From: UBA7672 sp963738625
Lineage (GTDB): Bacteria; Pseudomonadota; Alphaproteobacteria; Caulobacterales; Hyphomonadaceae
NCBI GenBank assembly: GCA_963738625.1
Contig: CAVTXH010000019.1
Coordinates: forward strand, 186,001 to 250,000
Length of the DNA: 64,000 nt
Direction: 5' to 3'
A program made the position numbers and the translations under genes. Positions 25,655 through 34,642 of the stretch are shown here, piece by piece (the stretch's first letter is position 1; every line of letters begins with the position of its first letter). Below the pieces are notes generated by a model. The model saw only the letters and a program-made list of their open reading frames with translations. It was not told the DNA's origin and did no database searches.

Positions 25655-26009
25655 CTTATATCAGAGCGCTGGCGAGAGGCTAGAAAGCCGTAGCGACACT
25701 GTCCTTTCAGGAAGGTCAATGCCGCTGTCGCCCGAGGTGCGGGCTGATCGCCCGCTTCGTTGATCATCGCAACTTCCATCGGCGTGGATTTTGCCGTGAA
25801 CTGACTGTCAGGCGTGGGCCGAACTGCACCCGGCGTCGCAAGGTTGCAGGGGCCTGGCTCGGCCAAGACCAGTCACTCCGAGCCATCGGCTCAAACTGGA
25901 TCGCACGATTTCTAACTTGGATCGCCCCTCCGCCGATGAACCGATTGCAGACCCTGGCGGACGCAGCCTAGAGTCAGGCAATGAGCGCCGGGTCATGAGC
26001 GTGGGGACG
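25655..26009. other. Intergenic stretch with no recognised gene
   Basis: About 355 bases between the divergent 2OG-oxygenase and glucokinase genes. A 72-codon minus-strand frame exists (25648-25866) but overlaps the oxygenase start and resembles nothing known. No hairpin terminator or tRNA was seen. It must hold both promoters. Confidence 0.6.
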
Positions 26010-26984
26010 ATGAAGGACGCAGCCATCCTCGTTGGCGATGTCGGCGGCACCAATGTCCGCTTCGCTCTGGCGCATGTCGCTGATGGACGCGTGCAGCTCA
26101 GCGATGTCTGGAAACGCCGCGGCGCAGACTTCTCCACCTTCGATGCCGCCATCGACGCCTATCTCCTGAACAAAAGCCCGAAGCTCGCCGCCGCGGCGTT
26201 CGGCTTTGCGGGACCCGTCGCCGATGGCCGCGTCCAGCTCCTGCATCGCGACTGGCTGGTCGACCGCGCGGCGCTGTCGGCGAAGCTCGGTCTTGCGCGC
26301 GTCGCGGTGGTCAACGACTTCTTCGCCATGGCGCGCTCCGCGCCGGAACTCTCCGGCGATGCGCTGCACCTGATCTCGCCCGGCAAGGCCGATCCCAATG
26401 GCTCGCTCGCCATCGGCGGGCCCGGCACCGGCTTCGGCGTCGGCGTGCTGCGCAGGTATTCCGGCGGCTGGGTCGTCGTCGGCGGGGAAGGGGGGCATCA
26501 GGCCTACGCGCCGCAGACCGACATCGAATGGAAGCTCGCCGAACGCCTGCGCCAGGCGCTCGGCTATGTCTCCAACGAGATCGTCGCCTCCGGCTCAGGC
26601 TTCGAAGCGAGCCTCGATGCCTTTGCCTATGTCACGGGCGCGAAGCCGCCGAAACTCTCGCAGGCGGAAGTGATCGAACAGGCGAAGGCAGGCGACGAAC
26701 TCGCGCTGGAGTTCTGCCGCCTGCGCGCCCGCACGGTGATGACGGCGATGGGCGACACAGCGCTTGCCGCCTACGCGACCGGCGGCGTCTTCATCGCCGG
26801 CGGCGTCTCTGTCCGCCTCGAACCCTGGCTGAAGGAAAAGGCCGCGCTCGACCGCTTCTACAGCCGCGGCCTGCGCGCCGGCCTGATGCGCCCCATTCCC
26901 ATCAGCCTGATCGTCAGCGAGCAGGCGCCGCTCATGGGCGCCGCCATGCTCTCGCTCGACGAGCAGGCGAGGGGCTGGCTGTGA
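26010..26984 (+). CDS. glk: Glucokinase
   Basis: Phosphorylates glucose to glucose 6-phosphate with ATP. From the ATG at 26010 (GTGGGGA upstream; an ATG at 25995 is five codons earlier) the protein has 324 residues, the usual length for the Glk family. Phosphate motif DVGGTNVRFAL at the N-terminus, catalytic Asp in VVNDFFAMA, sugar-binding GPGTGFGVG and GGEGGHQ, and adenosine motif GGVFIAGGVS. The stop TGA overlaps the GTG start of the next gene, an SDR, so the two are translationally coupled. No Entner-Doudoroff gene is adjacent. Confidence 0.93.
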   Translation: MKDAAILVGDVGGTNVRFALAHVADGRVQLSDVWKRRGADFSTFDAAIDAYLLNKSPKLAAAAFGFAGPVADGRVQLLHRDWLVDRAALSAKLGLARVAVVNDFFAMARSAPELSGDALHLISPGKADPNGSLAIGGPGTGFGVGVLRRYSGGWVVVGGEGGHQAYAPQTDIEWKLAERLRQALGYVSNEIVASGSGFEASLDAFAYVTGAKPPKLSQAEVIEQAKAGDELALEFCRLRARTVMTAMGDTALAAYATGGVFIAGGVSVRLEPWLKEKAALDRFYSRGLRAGLMRPIPISLIVSEQAPLMGAAMLSLDEQARGWL

Positions 26985-27787
26985 CGCGCCGGCTGGCGCT
27001 CATCACCGGCGCGTCGGCAGGCATCGGCGCCGCCTTCGCGAAACTCTATGCGCGCGAGGGCTATGATCTCGCGCTCACCGCCCGCCGTCTCGACCGCCTC
27101 GATGCGCTCGCGACTGACATAGCCGCGCGGCACGGCATCGAGACGATCACCATCGGCGCCGATCTCGCCGACGCCGGCGCGGCGGATGCGATCCTTGCCG
27201 CGATCGCCGCAAGGGGTCGCGCGGTCGATGTGCTGGTCAACAATGCAGGCTACGGCCTGCCGGGCGACTGGCTCGAAAGTTCGTGGGCCGATCAGGCGCG
27301 AACAATCCAGGTCATGCTCACCGCGCCGCTGGAGCTTTCGCACAAGGTGCTGCCCGGCATGGCGGAACGCAGGTGGGGCCGCATCCTCAACATCGCCTCG
27401 CTTGCCGGCTTCGGCCCCGGCAATCCGGGCGCTGCGACCTACGCCGCGGTCAAGGCCGCGCTGATCAAGTTCTCGCAGGCCCTCAATGTCGAGATGGCGG
27501 GTACGGGCGTCCACTGCACCGCGGTCTGCCCGGGCCTCACCCGTTCGGAGTTCCACGCCGACGGCCGTCTGCGCGCCCAGGTCGCCGCGGCGCCTGAATG
27601 GGCCTGGCAGAATGCCGACGAGGTCGCCGAGGCCGGCTATGCCGCCGCCGAGCACAACCGCGCCATCGTCGTCACCGGCGCGCTCAACAAGATCGTGGCG
27701 GGGCTGGCGAAAGTGATGCCGGATCCTCTGGCAGTCGAAATCGTCAAGAGCACGGGGCGCAGACCGCCGGGCCGAAACAAGGGCTGA
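26981..27787 (+). CDS. Short-chain dehydrogenase/reductase
   Basis: The GTG at 26981 overlaps the glucokinase stop (GTGA). 268 residues with the classical SDR pattern: cofactor motif TGASAGIG, NNAG in VDVLVNNAGYG, catalytic Ser in NIASLAG, and YxxxK in TYAAVKAAL. TARR after beta-2 suggests NADP preference. The C-terminal PGLTRSEFHAD matches the DltE/YqjQ-like classical SDRs. Oxidoreductase of an unknown hydroxy or keto compound; the coupling to glk may be only positional. Confidence 0.9.
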   Translation: MTRRLALITGASAGIGAAFAKLYAREGYDLALTARRLDRLDALATDIAARHGIETITIGADLADAGAADAILAAIAARGRAVDVLVNNAGYGLPGDWLESSWADQARTIQVMLTAPLELSHKVLPGMAERRWGRILNIASLAGFGPGNPGAATYAAVKAALIKFSQALNVEMAGTGVHCTAVCPGLTRSEFHADGRLRAQVAAAPEWAWQNADEVAEAGYAAAEHNRAIVVTGALNKIVAGLAKVMPDPLAVEIVKSTGRRPPGRNKG

Positions 27788-27846
27788 GGGCGGCTCAGCC
27801 CGCATCGCCTTCGCACCGGCTTTGTATCGACGTCGATTTGCCGCCC

Positions 27847-27861
27847 TTAACCGCCCGCTAA
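27847..27861 (+). promoter_or_regulatory. CtrA-box-like sequence
   Basis: TTAA (27847-27850), seven bases, CTAA (27858-27861): one mismatch from the CtrA consensus TTAA-N7-TTAA, about 46 bases before the start of the phospholipase-like gene. The presence of RcdA and TrcR genes in the same window makes CtrA control conceivable, but one site at this match level is weak. Confidence 0.3.
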
Positions 27862-27907
27862 CCGAAATATCGCCCATTGCTCATCGGATTTCCCCGAGGA
27901 GCGTTTC

Positions 27908-29530
27908 ATGTCCGCGTACCACGCGCTGGTGCTGAACACTGTCTGTCGCAGCAACCATCACCGGATCGCGATCATGGCGCTGGATCACCTCAAGGCGCCA
28001 GGCGGCGAACGCTGGCGCGACCTGTTCCTGAAATTCCATGCCGTGTTGCTCGAAGGCGCCAAGGCGCCGGACGAAGAGTTCAAGGACTTCAAGAACCATG
28101 TCTGCCACCCGTCGGACAATTTCTGGGGCGGGGCGCCTCAGTCGGCCGCCGAATGGTATCGCCGCACCGTCCGCGCGTTGGCCGAACAGGACTGGGAACA
28201 CGCCGCCTGGAATGCCGGCGTGATGAGCCACTATCTCGTCGATCCCTGCCAGCCCTTCCACACCGGGCAGACCGAGGCGGAAGGCGCCATCCATCGCGCT
28301 GTCGAGTGGAGCTTCTCCAAGGCCTTCCCGGAGTTGAAGCTGATCATCGAACAGCACGTCCAGTGGCCGAACCTGAGGATCGCCTCGGGCGATGACTGGG
28401 TCGGCCAGACGGTGCGCGACGCGGCGGTCAATGCGCACCAGCACTATCCCGCCATCATCGACCACTTCCATCTTGAGGCCGCGCGCAGGAAGCCCGAAGC
28501 CGGTCTCGACCAGGAACTGAAGGACATCATCGCCCGTCAGCTTGCCTACGCCACCGTGATGCTCGCGCGCGTCATGGACCGCGCCATCGCCGAATCGAAA
28601 GCCGAGGCGCCGAAGGTCAGCCTTGCGCTCGACGCGCTGATCGTCAGCCTCAAGACGCCGATTCACATCGTGCTGAAGACGCTCGACCATGCAGCGGATC
28701 GCAAGCTGGTCGAGGCGCAGTACAGGGAATTCAAGCGCACCGGCAAGGTTCGCCACACGCTGGGCGACGACGACAGGCTGGTGCGCGAGCTGCACGCCGA
28801 GGAAGTGCTGAAGAAGCATATCTCCTCGCTCGACGCCGAATGGCCGGGCGAGCTCGGCCTCAGCCATGGCGCGGGCGCCGCTCCGCGTGTCCACAGGAAG
28901 CTCAGGAAACAGAAGCCCGTCCGTGCGGAACAGGCCGAGCAAGCGGTGCAAACAGCGACGAAGCCGCAGCCGGCGAAACCTGCGCCCCTGAAGCCTGCGC
29001 CGAAAGCTGTCGCCAAGCCTGCTGCGAAAGCGCCCGAGCCAAAGCCGGCGGCGAAAGCAGTGCAGCCGCAATCGCCCGCCGTCAACGCTCCCGGCATCCG
29101 GCTCACGCGGGATGCGCCGGTCGTCGATGCGCCCTCGATCGGTCCCAAGACGGCAGGCCGCCTCAGCGTCATCGGCGTGAAGACCGTCGGCGATCTCCTG
29201 AACCTGTCGCCCGACGAAGCGGCCGCCCAGATCAAGCAGAGCCATATCAACGCGCGCATCATCAAGGACTGGCAGGCCCAGGCGCTGCTGGCCTGTTCGG
29301 TGCCCGGCCTCTCCGGCGCGTATGCGCAGCTGCTGGTCGGGGCAGGGGTCATGTCGATGGAGGATCTGGCGACCTCCGACCCCGACACTCTGGTTGACGC
29401 CATCGCGATGTTCGCGGCGTCGAACGAGGGCGAGCGCGCCCTGCGCGGCAGCGCCCTCCCGGACCGGGGCCGCGTTCAGGCCTGGATCGAAGCGGCCCTG
29501 GAAATCTGCGAAGGCCGCTCCGCCGCCTAA
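27908..29530 (+). CDS. Phospholipase C/P1-nuclease-like zinc domain fused to DUF4332
   Basis: 540 residues in three parts. Residues 1-260 follow the zinc-dependent phospholipase C/S1-P1 nuclease fold: His108-x3-Asp112-x5-His118 (MSHYLVDPCQPFHTG), then His129-x3-Glu133, spacings matching the zinc ligands of Bacillus PLC. Residues about 320-390 are a Lys/Ala/Pro-rich linker. Residues about 395-535 match DUF4332, a helix-hairpin-helix-like helical domain (IGPKTAGRLSVIGVKTVGDLL and GLSGAYAQLLVGAGV). No signal peptide is visible, which is odd for a PLC. The HhH part suggests nucleic acid or protein contact, so a nuclease role is possible. Confidence 0.8.
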   Translation: MSAYHALVLNTVCRSNHHRIAIMALDHLKAPGGERWRDLFLKFHAVLLEGAKAPDEEFKDFKNHVCHPSDNFWGGAPQSAAEWYRRTVRALAEQDWEHAAWNAGVMSHYLVDPCQPFHTGQTEAEGAIHRAVEWSFSKAFPELKLIIEQHVQWPNLRIASGDDWVGQTVRDAAVNAHQHYPAIIDHFHLEAARRKPEAGLDQELKDIIARQLAYATVMLARVMDRAIAESKAEAPKVSLALDALIVSLKTPIHIVLKTLDHAADRKLVEAQYREFKRTGKVRHTLGDDDRLVRELHAEEVLKKHISSLDAEWPGELGLSHGAGAAPRVHRKLRKQKPVRAEQAEQAVQTATKPQPAKPAPLKPAPKAVAKPAAKAPEPKPAAKAVQPQSPAVNAPGIRLTRDAPVVDAPSIGPKTAGRLSVIGVKTVGDLLNLSPDEAAAQIKQSHINARIIKDWQAQALLACSVPGLSGAYAQLLVGAGVMSMEDLATSDPDTLVDAIAMFAASNEGERALRGSALPDRGRVQAWIEAALEICEGRSAA

Positions 29531-29682
29531 ATTCGCGTTAACCAGATAAGCCATGGCGAGCCCGGCCGTTCGGCTGAGCTGCAATTACCCTGCTTACCAT
29601 CGCGAATATGAACGAACGCGTCGGGGGCCGTTCAGGCGTCATGCGTTGTTATGGCGTGACGAGACTGAAGAGGAGTTACCCA

Positions 29683-30081
29683 ATGCGTCTCATTGCTTCG
29701 ACCCTGATGGCAGGCGTTCTCGCGCTGGGCGCGGTTGCTCCCGCCCTTGCCGATCCACCGCGCGGCTACAATTCGCGCGATTACCGTGACGACAGGCGCG
29801 ACGACCGGCGCGACTACCGTGACGACCGCCGGGACGACCGCCGCGACTGGCGCCGTGACGATCGGCGTGACGACCGCCGCGACTGGCGCCGCTGGCACCG
29901 GGGCGACCGTTTCGACCGCCGCGTCGTCGTGGTCCGGGACTATCATAACTACCGCGACTACCGCGGCTATCGTCTCCGCGACCCCCGCCGCGGCGAATAC
30001 TACGTCCGCGACGACCGCACCGGCGAAATCCTTCTCATCGCCGCCGCAACCGGCCTCGTGCTGTGGGCCCTCAACGATTAG
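29683..30081 (+). CDS. RcnB-family periplasmic protein
   Basis: 132 residues, start fixed by GGAG upstream and a signal peptide (STLMAGVLALGAVAPALA-DP). The middle is a highly biased repeat of Asp-Arg-Arg-Asp units, then RWHRGDRF. The C-terminus YYVRDDRTGEILLIAAATGLVL is the RcnB signature. RcnB in E. coli is a periplasmic protein that helps nickel/cobalt homeostasis; no rcnA exporter is next to it here, so a metal role is only by family. Followed by a strong terminator. Confidence 0.82.
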   Translation: MRLIASTLMAGVLALGAVAPALADPPRGYNSRDYRDDRRDDRRDYRDDRRDDRRDWRRDDRRDDRRDWRRWHRGDRFDRRVVVVRDYHNYRDYRGYRLRDPRRGEYYVRDDRTGEILLIAAATGLVLWALND

Positions 30082-30140
30082 GGCCACGACTAGAAACCAC
30101 ACCCCCCGGCGGGGGGAGCGCTCTCGCCCCGCCGCCCTCA

Positions 30141-30175
30141 GCGGCCGCCTCTCTCCCCGGAGGCGGCCGCTTTCG
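30141..30175 (+). terminator. Rho-independent terminator after the RcnB gene
   Basis: Perfect ten-pair stem GCGGCCGCCT (30141-30150) / AGGCGGCCGC (30161-30170) with a ten-base loop, then TTTCG. It separates the RcnB gene from the beta-helix cassette. Confidence 0.75.
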
Positions 30176-30254
30176 TGCGCCAGCCTGCCGTGCGGGCGCC
30201 TTGACATTGTCCGGCCCCGGTCGAGAGTCCCTGAAAATATCAGGGAGAAGACGC

Positions 30255-31478
30255 ATGCGAGCGATCCTAACAGCGGTTTCCGTTCTTGCTCTGGTTGGCG
30301 CCTGCAGTCCCAAGGTGACCGCGCCGGTTGCGATCGCTCCCGGGCCCACCGCTCACGCTGACCTGCAAAAGCGCCTGATCGAGGCCAAGCCTGGCGACAC
30401 CATCCTGATCGGCGAGGGCAAGTTCGACTTCACCGACGGGCTATCCCTCGATGTCGACAACGTCGCGATCAAGGGCGCGGGGCAGGGCAAGACGATCCTC
30501 TCCTTCGCCGGCCAGACCGGCGCAGGCGAAGGCCTCCTGGTCACGTCCAACGGCGTCACGCTCTCCGACTTCACGATGCAGGATTCCAAAGGCGACGGCA
30601 TCAAGTCCAAGGGCGCCAACGACATCGTCTACAAGGATCTCACCGTCGAATGGACTGGCGGCCCGAAAGCCGAGAACGGCGCCTACGGCGTCTACCCCGT
30701 CGAGTCGACCAACGTGCTGATCGACGGCGTCACGGTGCGCGGCGCCTCCGACGCCGGCATCTATGTCGGCCAGTCCGACAACATCATCGTCCGCAACTCC
30801 CGGGCCGAATACAATGTGGCCGGCATCGAGATCGAGAACTCGACCCACGCCGACGTCTATGACAACGTCGCCACCAAGAACGCCGGCGGCATTCTCGTAT
30901 TCGACCTGCCGGACCTGCCCAAGCTCGGCGGCCACTCGACGCGCGTGTTCCGCAACCAGATCGTCGAGAACGACACGCAGAATTTCGCCCCGCCCGGCAA
31001 CATCGTCGCCAACGTGCCCACCGGCACCGGCCTCATGCTGATGGCCAACAAGAACGTCCACGTTTTCGAGAACACGTTCGACAAGAACAAGACCGCGCAT
31101 GTGATGGTGATCGCCTACTCGAACGAGTTCAAGGATCCCAACTACAACCCGCTGCCGCGCGACTTCGTCATCCGCGACAACACCTATGGCGAAGGCGGCA
31201 ACGATCCGCAGGGCAGGCTCGCCCCGCTGGCGCCGGCCATTGGCGGCTCGCTCCCTCCCATCGTCTGGGACGGCGTCACCAAGTATGGCGAGAAGGGCGA
31301 CAAGACCGAAGCGGTCAACATCGTCGTGCGCGAAAAGCCGGAAGTCGGCTTCATCAATCTCGGCCTCGGCACGACGCCGCCGGACCTCACGAAGGCCAAG
31401 CCCTCGACGGAGCGCCTGCCTGATGTGCAGATCGCCGAACCTGCGGCCGTCGCCATGCCGGGCAAGGAAGGCGCCTGA
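30255..31478 (+). CDS. Parallel beta-helix lipoprotein of the SO2929/TIGR03805 type
   Basis: The ATG at 30255 (AGGGAGAAG upstream) opens a lipoprotein signal with lipobox LVGAC. 407 residues; most of it is a right-handed beta-helix with repeated NVAIKGAG, NGVTLSDFTM, NVLIDGVTVRG, NIIVRNSRAEYN and ADVYDNVATKN rungs. A long mid-loop YPVESTN and a conserved PDLPKLGG segment follow. In this family the gene is found in a two-gene cassette with a diheme cytochrome, which is exactly the next gene. The cassette is thought to handle an extracytoplasmic substrate, but its reaction is not known. Confidence 0.88.
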   Translation: MRAILTAVSVLALVGACSPKVTAPVAIAPGPTAHADLQKRLIEAKPGDTILIGEGKFDFTDGLSLDVDNVAIKGAGQGKTILSFAGQTGAGEGLLVTSNGVTLSDFTMQDSKGDGIKSKGANDIVYKDLTVEWTGGPKAENGAYGVYPVESTNVLIDGVTVRGASDAGIYVGQSDNIIVRNSRAEYNVAGIEIENSTHADVYDNVATKNAGGILVFDLPDLPKLGGHSTRVFRNQIVENDTQNFAPPGNIVANVPTGTGLMLMANKNVHVFENTFDKNKTAHVMVIAYSNEFKDPNYNPLPRDFVIRDNTYGEGGNDPQGRLAPLAPAIGGSLPPIVWDGVTKYGEKGDKTEAVNIVVREKPEVGFINLGLGTTPPDLTKAKPSTERLPDVQIAEPAAVAMPGKEGA

Positions 31479-31529
31479 TGGAGCACCTTGTTCCGCGTCG
31501 ATGCTGGCGCATCGACCCCAGACGAAGGC

Positions 31530-31655
31530 ATGCCCCGGCGAAGGCCGGGGTCGGGACCCAGGGCGGAACGTGAGACTTGTTCCGAATTCGGGCTGCAGCC
31601 GAAATCCGGAGCAGGGTTCGCCGGCATTCCTGGATCCCGACTTTCGTCGGGACGA
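31530..31655. repeat. Intergenic palindromic repeat unit
   Basis: Two hairpins, CCCCGG-CGAAGG-CCGGGG (31533-31550) and TCCCGAC-TTTC-GTCGGGA (31635-31652), the second inside CCTGGATCCCGAC...GTCGGGACGAGC. This wording is that of dispersed alphaproteobacterial intergenic repeats. It sits between the beta-helix gene and its cytochrome partner, and may be a mobile palindrome inserted in the operon or act as RNA stabiliser. Confidence 0.7.
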
Positions 31656-31680
31656 GCGGCGATAGAATGGTGTTTCGATC

Positions 31681-32721
31681 GTGAGAGCTCTCCTTGCGGC
31701 AATGATGTTCTTCAGTCTCGCCGCATGCGGCGAGTCCGCGGGTCCCCATGCCAGCGTCATCCTTGCCGACGACCCCGCGCCTAAACTCTCCGACTACGGC
31801 TTCTTCGCCAGCCCGAACGCCGGCGCCGCCATCTCTGAAGGCGTGCGGCCCTACGATCTCGTCAACGCCCTCTTCAGCGACCACGCCGCCAAACATCGCT
31901 ATGTCTATGTGCCGAAGGGACAGAGCGCGACATATGATCCGGACAACGTCTTCGACTTCCCCGTCGGCTCCGTCCTCATCAAGACCTTCGCTTTCGGCTC
32001 CGACATGCGCGATCCCGCGCTGAACGAGCGCTGGATCGAAACACGGCTTCTGATTCACAAGCAGGCCGGCTGGGTCGCCTATCCCTACATCTGGAATGCT
32101 GAACAGACCGAGGCGACCTACGCGCCCGTCGGCGGCCGGCGGAAGATCGAGACGATCTCGCCCGGCGGGGATAAGCTCTCCATCGACTACGCCATCCCCA
32201 ACCGCAACCAGTGCAAGGAATGCCATCAGACGGGCGACAAGCTGATCCCCATCGGCCCCAAGGCGCGCAACCTCAATCATGTGGGGCCGGCCGGCGTGAA
32301 CCAGATCGCCGACTGGACCGGGCGGGGCATCCTCGCCGGCGCACCTGAAGCGCCGCCGACCGTGCCTGCCGTCTATGGCGATGCGCCGCTTGAACAGCGC
32401 GCCCGCGCCTGGCTCGACATCAACTGCGCTCATTGCCACAAGGCCGATGGCGGCGCGTCCAACTCCGGCTTGTTCCTCGGCTGGGACGAGACCGATCCCA
32501 CCGGCTGGGGCGTCCACAAGCGTCCGACGGCTGCGGGCAGGGGATCGGGCGACAACCTCTTCGTCATCGAGCCCGGCCATCCGGAGCAATCGATCCTGGT
32601 CTATCGCCTCGAGTCCACCGAACCTGGCGTGGCGATGCCGGAGCTGGGCCGCACCGTGGTCGACAGGGACAGCGCGAAGCTGATCCGAGACTGGATCGCT
32701 GCGATGCCCGCGCAGCCCTGA
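31681..32721 (+). CDS. SO2930/HNE_0200-family diheme c-type cytochrome
   Basis: GTG start; 346 residues with a lipobox (SLAAC). Two covalent haem motifs: Cys178-x2-Cys181-His182 (CKECH) and Cys249-x2-Cys252-His253 (CAHCH). Methionines that may serve as sixth ligands are near the end (VAMPELG). This is the partner of the beta-helix lipoprotein upstream; both are lipid-anchored, so they probably work together on the periplasmic face or cell surface, with the cytochrome passing electrons. 202 bases separate them because of a palindromic repeat. Confidence 0.9.
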   Translation: MRALLAAMMFFSLAACGESAGPHASVILADDPAPKLSDYGFFASPNAGAAISEGVRPYDLVNALFSDHAAKHRYVYVPKGQSATYDPDNVFDFPVGSVLIKTFAFGSDMRDPALNERWIETRLLIHKQAGWVAYPYIWNAEQTEATYAPVGGRRKIETISPGGDKLSIDYAIPNRNQCKECHQTGDKLIPIGPKARNLNHVGPAGVNQIADWTGRGILAGAPEAPPTVPAVYGDAPLEQRARAWLDINCAHCHKADGGASNSGLFLGWDETDPTGWGVHKRPTAAGRGSGDNLFVIEPGHPEQSILVYRLESTEPGVAMPELGRTVVDRDSAKLIRDWIAAMPAQP

Positions 32722-32859
32722 TCTGGAAGCGTGAATTCGCCGCCGCAGGACTTCGTCAGTCAGTTCGCTGCGATCCCGCTTGAATCGTTTCACGGAACCG
32801 CTGGCGTAGCCTCAGACGCCTTGGCGAACGACTCGTTGCAAGCCCGGTCAGGCAGATCG

Positions 32860-34542
32860 CTAGCGCGCCGGGAACAGCGTGCTGGCAAGGGCCGCGATCA
32901 CCAGCGTCAGCACAATCGAGATGGCGCCCGATCCGATCAGCCACATCCGCGCCAGTCCCAGCTTCTCCAGCAACGGCCCCATCGCCGGTTTGCCTCCCGG
33001 TGCGAGGCGCGTCTGCAGTTGTCGCGTCACCCAGAAATGCCCGGCGAGGCACAGCCCGAACGTCAGCGCGATCACAAACGCCAGCAGCCCGGCGCGCGCC
33101 ACGACGCCAGCCCCGCGCATGAAGAGATCGATCGGCGCAAAGAACAGCGGCAGGGCCAGCGCAGCCGCCGGTCCATGCGCCAGCGACACCCAGTAGGCGC
33201 AGCTGACGCCTTTCCGCACCGTGTCGTGGGCCCGCTTTATGTAGTCGGCCGTCACGACGCCGCGGAACTTCTGCTCCAGTCCGGCAAGCGCCGGTTTCGG
33301 CGTCGTCGCGATGGTGACGTTGGCTTCCGACGCCAGCACGTTCGACAGCGCACTGTAGAGCTCCTCGCCCACGCGCGGCGGCGCCAGCTGTGTCGATGAA
33401 TTTGCGATGCCGAGCTGCAGCAGGTCCGGCGCCAGCAGCATGCCTGCGAGGTTTCGGTAGTCGAGCACGGTCTGCTCGTCGCCGAAGCCGCGGATCATCG
33501 CTCGCTCCTCGCCGATATGGATCACGACGGACGTCACCGGCGTTTCCACGATCGTGTCGCGGCGCAGGGTGTCGCTGTTGGTCTCGGCCGTCGCGTGATG
33601 GGCGGACGACAGTTTCAGCACCTCGCCAATATCCTTGCGGGCCTTCAGCATGCGGGCGATCTCGGCATCCGGCGTGCGTGGCGCCACCTCGAACGTCTCG
33701 CTGATCCTGCAGACGAGGGTCGCCGTGTGATGGCGCCGGCCTTCGCCGCCGCAGGTCTGGCATTTTTCCGACCCCGCGCCCTTGCATCGCGCGCAGGCGA
33801 TCTGCTTGCGGCCCTGGCAGACGGGGCAGGTCAGCTGCCCGGTTCCGTCGCAGCGCCGGCACTTCACCGATCCCGCGCTGTTGCAGATGGGGCAGGAGAC
33901 CGTCTCCTGATAGTGTTCGATGCGCTCCTGGCCGATCATATCGTCCTGGACCTTGCGCTTCTTCTGCTCGGCCACCGTGCCCCGGCCCTTGCAGGTCTGG
34001 CAGGAAACCGCGCCCGACGCCTCGCACACCTCGCATGTCGAGCTGCCGGCGCCCTTGCACCGCTCGCATGTCAGCTCGCGCTCGCCCTTGCACACCGCGC
34101 AGATGATCTGGCCTGCGCCGCTGCACGGCGCACACGGTTCGACATAGCCGAGCGCGGGCAGGGAGGTGAAACAGTCTTCGATTTCCGGCCGCGCCAGCGA
34201 ATCCTCGCCATGCATCTCGGCCCACGCCGCCAGCCGGGAAGCCGCCATCGCGCGCGCAGCGGCCAGCTGCGACGTATTCTCGCGCGCCAGCCCCGCCGCA
34301 TCCGGAACTTCAGTGACGCCCGGCGGCAGCCCGCCATTGCCGTCGCCGCGTTGTGTCTCGAAACTGACGCGGAACGCCTGCCGCGCCATCAGGCCGATGG
34401 TCTCGTGCTTGCTGTCGGCCATGCTGATGTGGCTGCGGTCGAAGCGGGTCAGCGGTTCAATGAAATTGCCGATCCGGACCAGCAGCCGCGCGGCCGGATC
34501 GCCAGGATCGCTAACCGCTCCGCCGTCCTGACCAGACGCCAC
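32860..34542 (-). CDS. CxxC-rich (DnaJ-type zinc finger) membrane protein
   Basis: 560 residues with no J-domain. Residues about 137-275 contain ten CxxC motifs (CAPC, CAVC, CERC, CEVC, CQTC, CPIC, CRRC, CPVC, CARC, CQTC) in CxxCxGxG-like repeats of the DnaJ zinc-finger type, enough for about five zinc sites. A basic linker and a mixed domain (about 300-450) follow, and three or four hydrophobic segments at the C-terminus anchor it (ALALPLFFAPIDLFM, LLAFVIALTFGLCLAG, MWLIGSGAISIVLTLVIAAL). The zinc module may hold unfolded clients, as in DnaJ. Function unknown; stands alone. Confidence 0.8.
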   Translation of the reverse strand: MASGQDGGAVSDPGDPAARLLVRIGNFIEPLTRFDRSHISMADSKHETIGLMARQAFRVSFETQRGDGNGGLPPGVTEVPDAAGLARENTSQLAAARAMAASRLAAWAEMHGEDSLARPEIEDCFTSLPALGYVEPCAPCSGAGQIICAVCKGERELTCERCKGAGSSTCEVCEASGAVSCQTCKGRGTVAEQKKRKVQDDMIGQERIEHYQETVSCPICNSAGSVKCRRCDGTGQLTCPVCQGRKQIACARCKGAGSEKCQTCGGEGRRHHTATLVCRISETFEVAPRTPDAEIARMLKARKDIGEVLKLSSAHHATAETNSDTLRRDTIVETPVTSVVIHIGEERAMIRGFGDEQTVLDYRNLAGMLLAPDLLQLGIANSSTQLAPPRVGEELYSALSNVLASEANVTIATTPKPALAGLEQKFRGVVTADYIKRAHDTVRKGVSCAYWVSLAHGPAAALALPLFFAPIDLFMRGAGVVARAGLLAFVIALTFGLCLAGHFWVTRQLQTRLAPGGKPAMGPLLEKLGLARMWLIGSGAISIVLTLVIAALASTLFPAR

Positions 34543-34642
34543 CGTCGCCCTCGCTGTTACGCAACGGCTTCCGGCCTAGCACTGCTCCGGCGCCGGTCAA
34601 GCGCGTTCGCGCCATGCCCGCACCGGAACGAGGATCCCCGTG

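Noticed and set aside
25648..25866. Minus-strand frame of 72 codons upstream of glk
   Set aside because: Overlaps the oxygenase start and matches no known protein; no convincing start signal.
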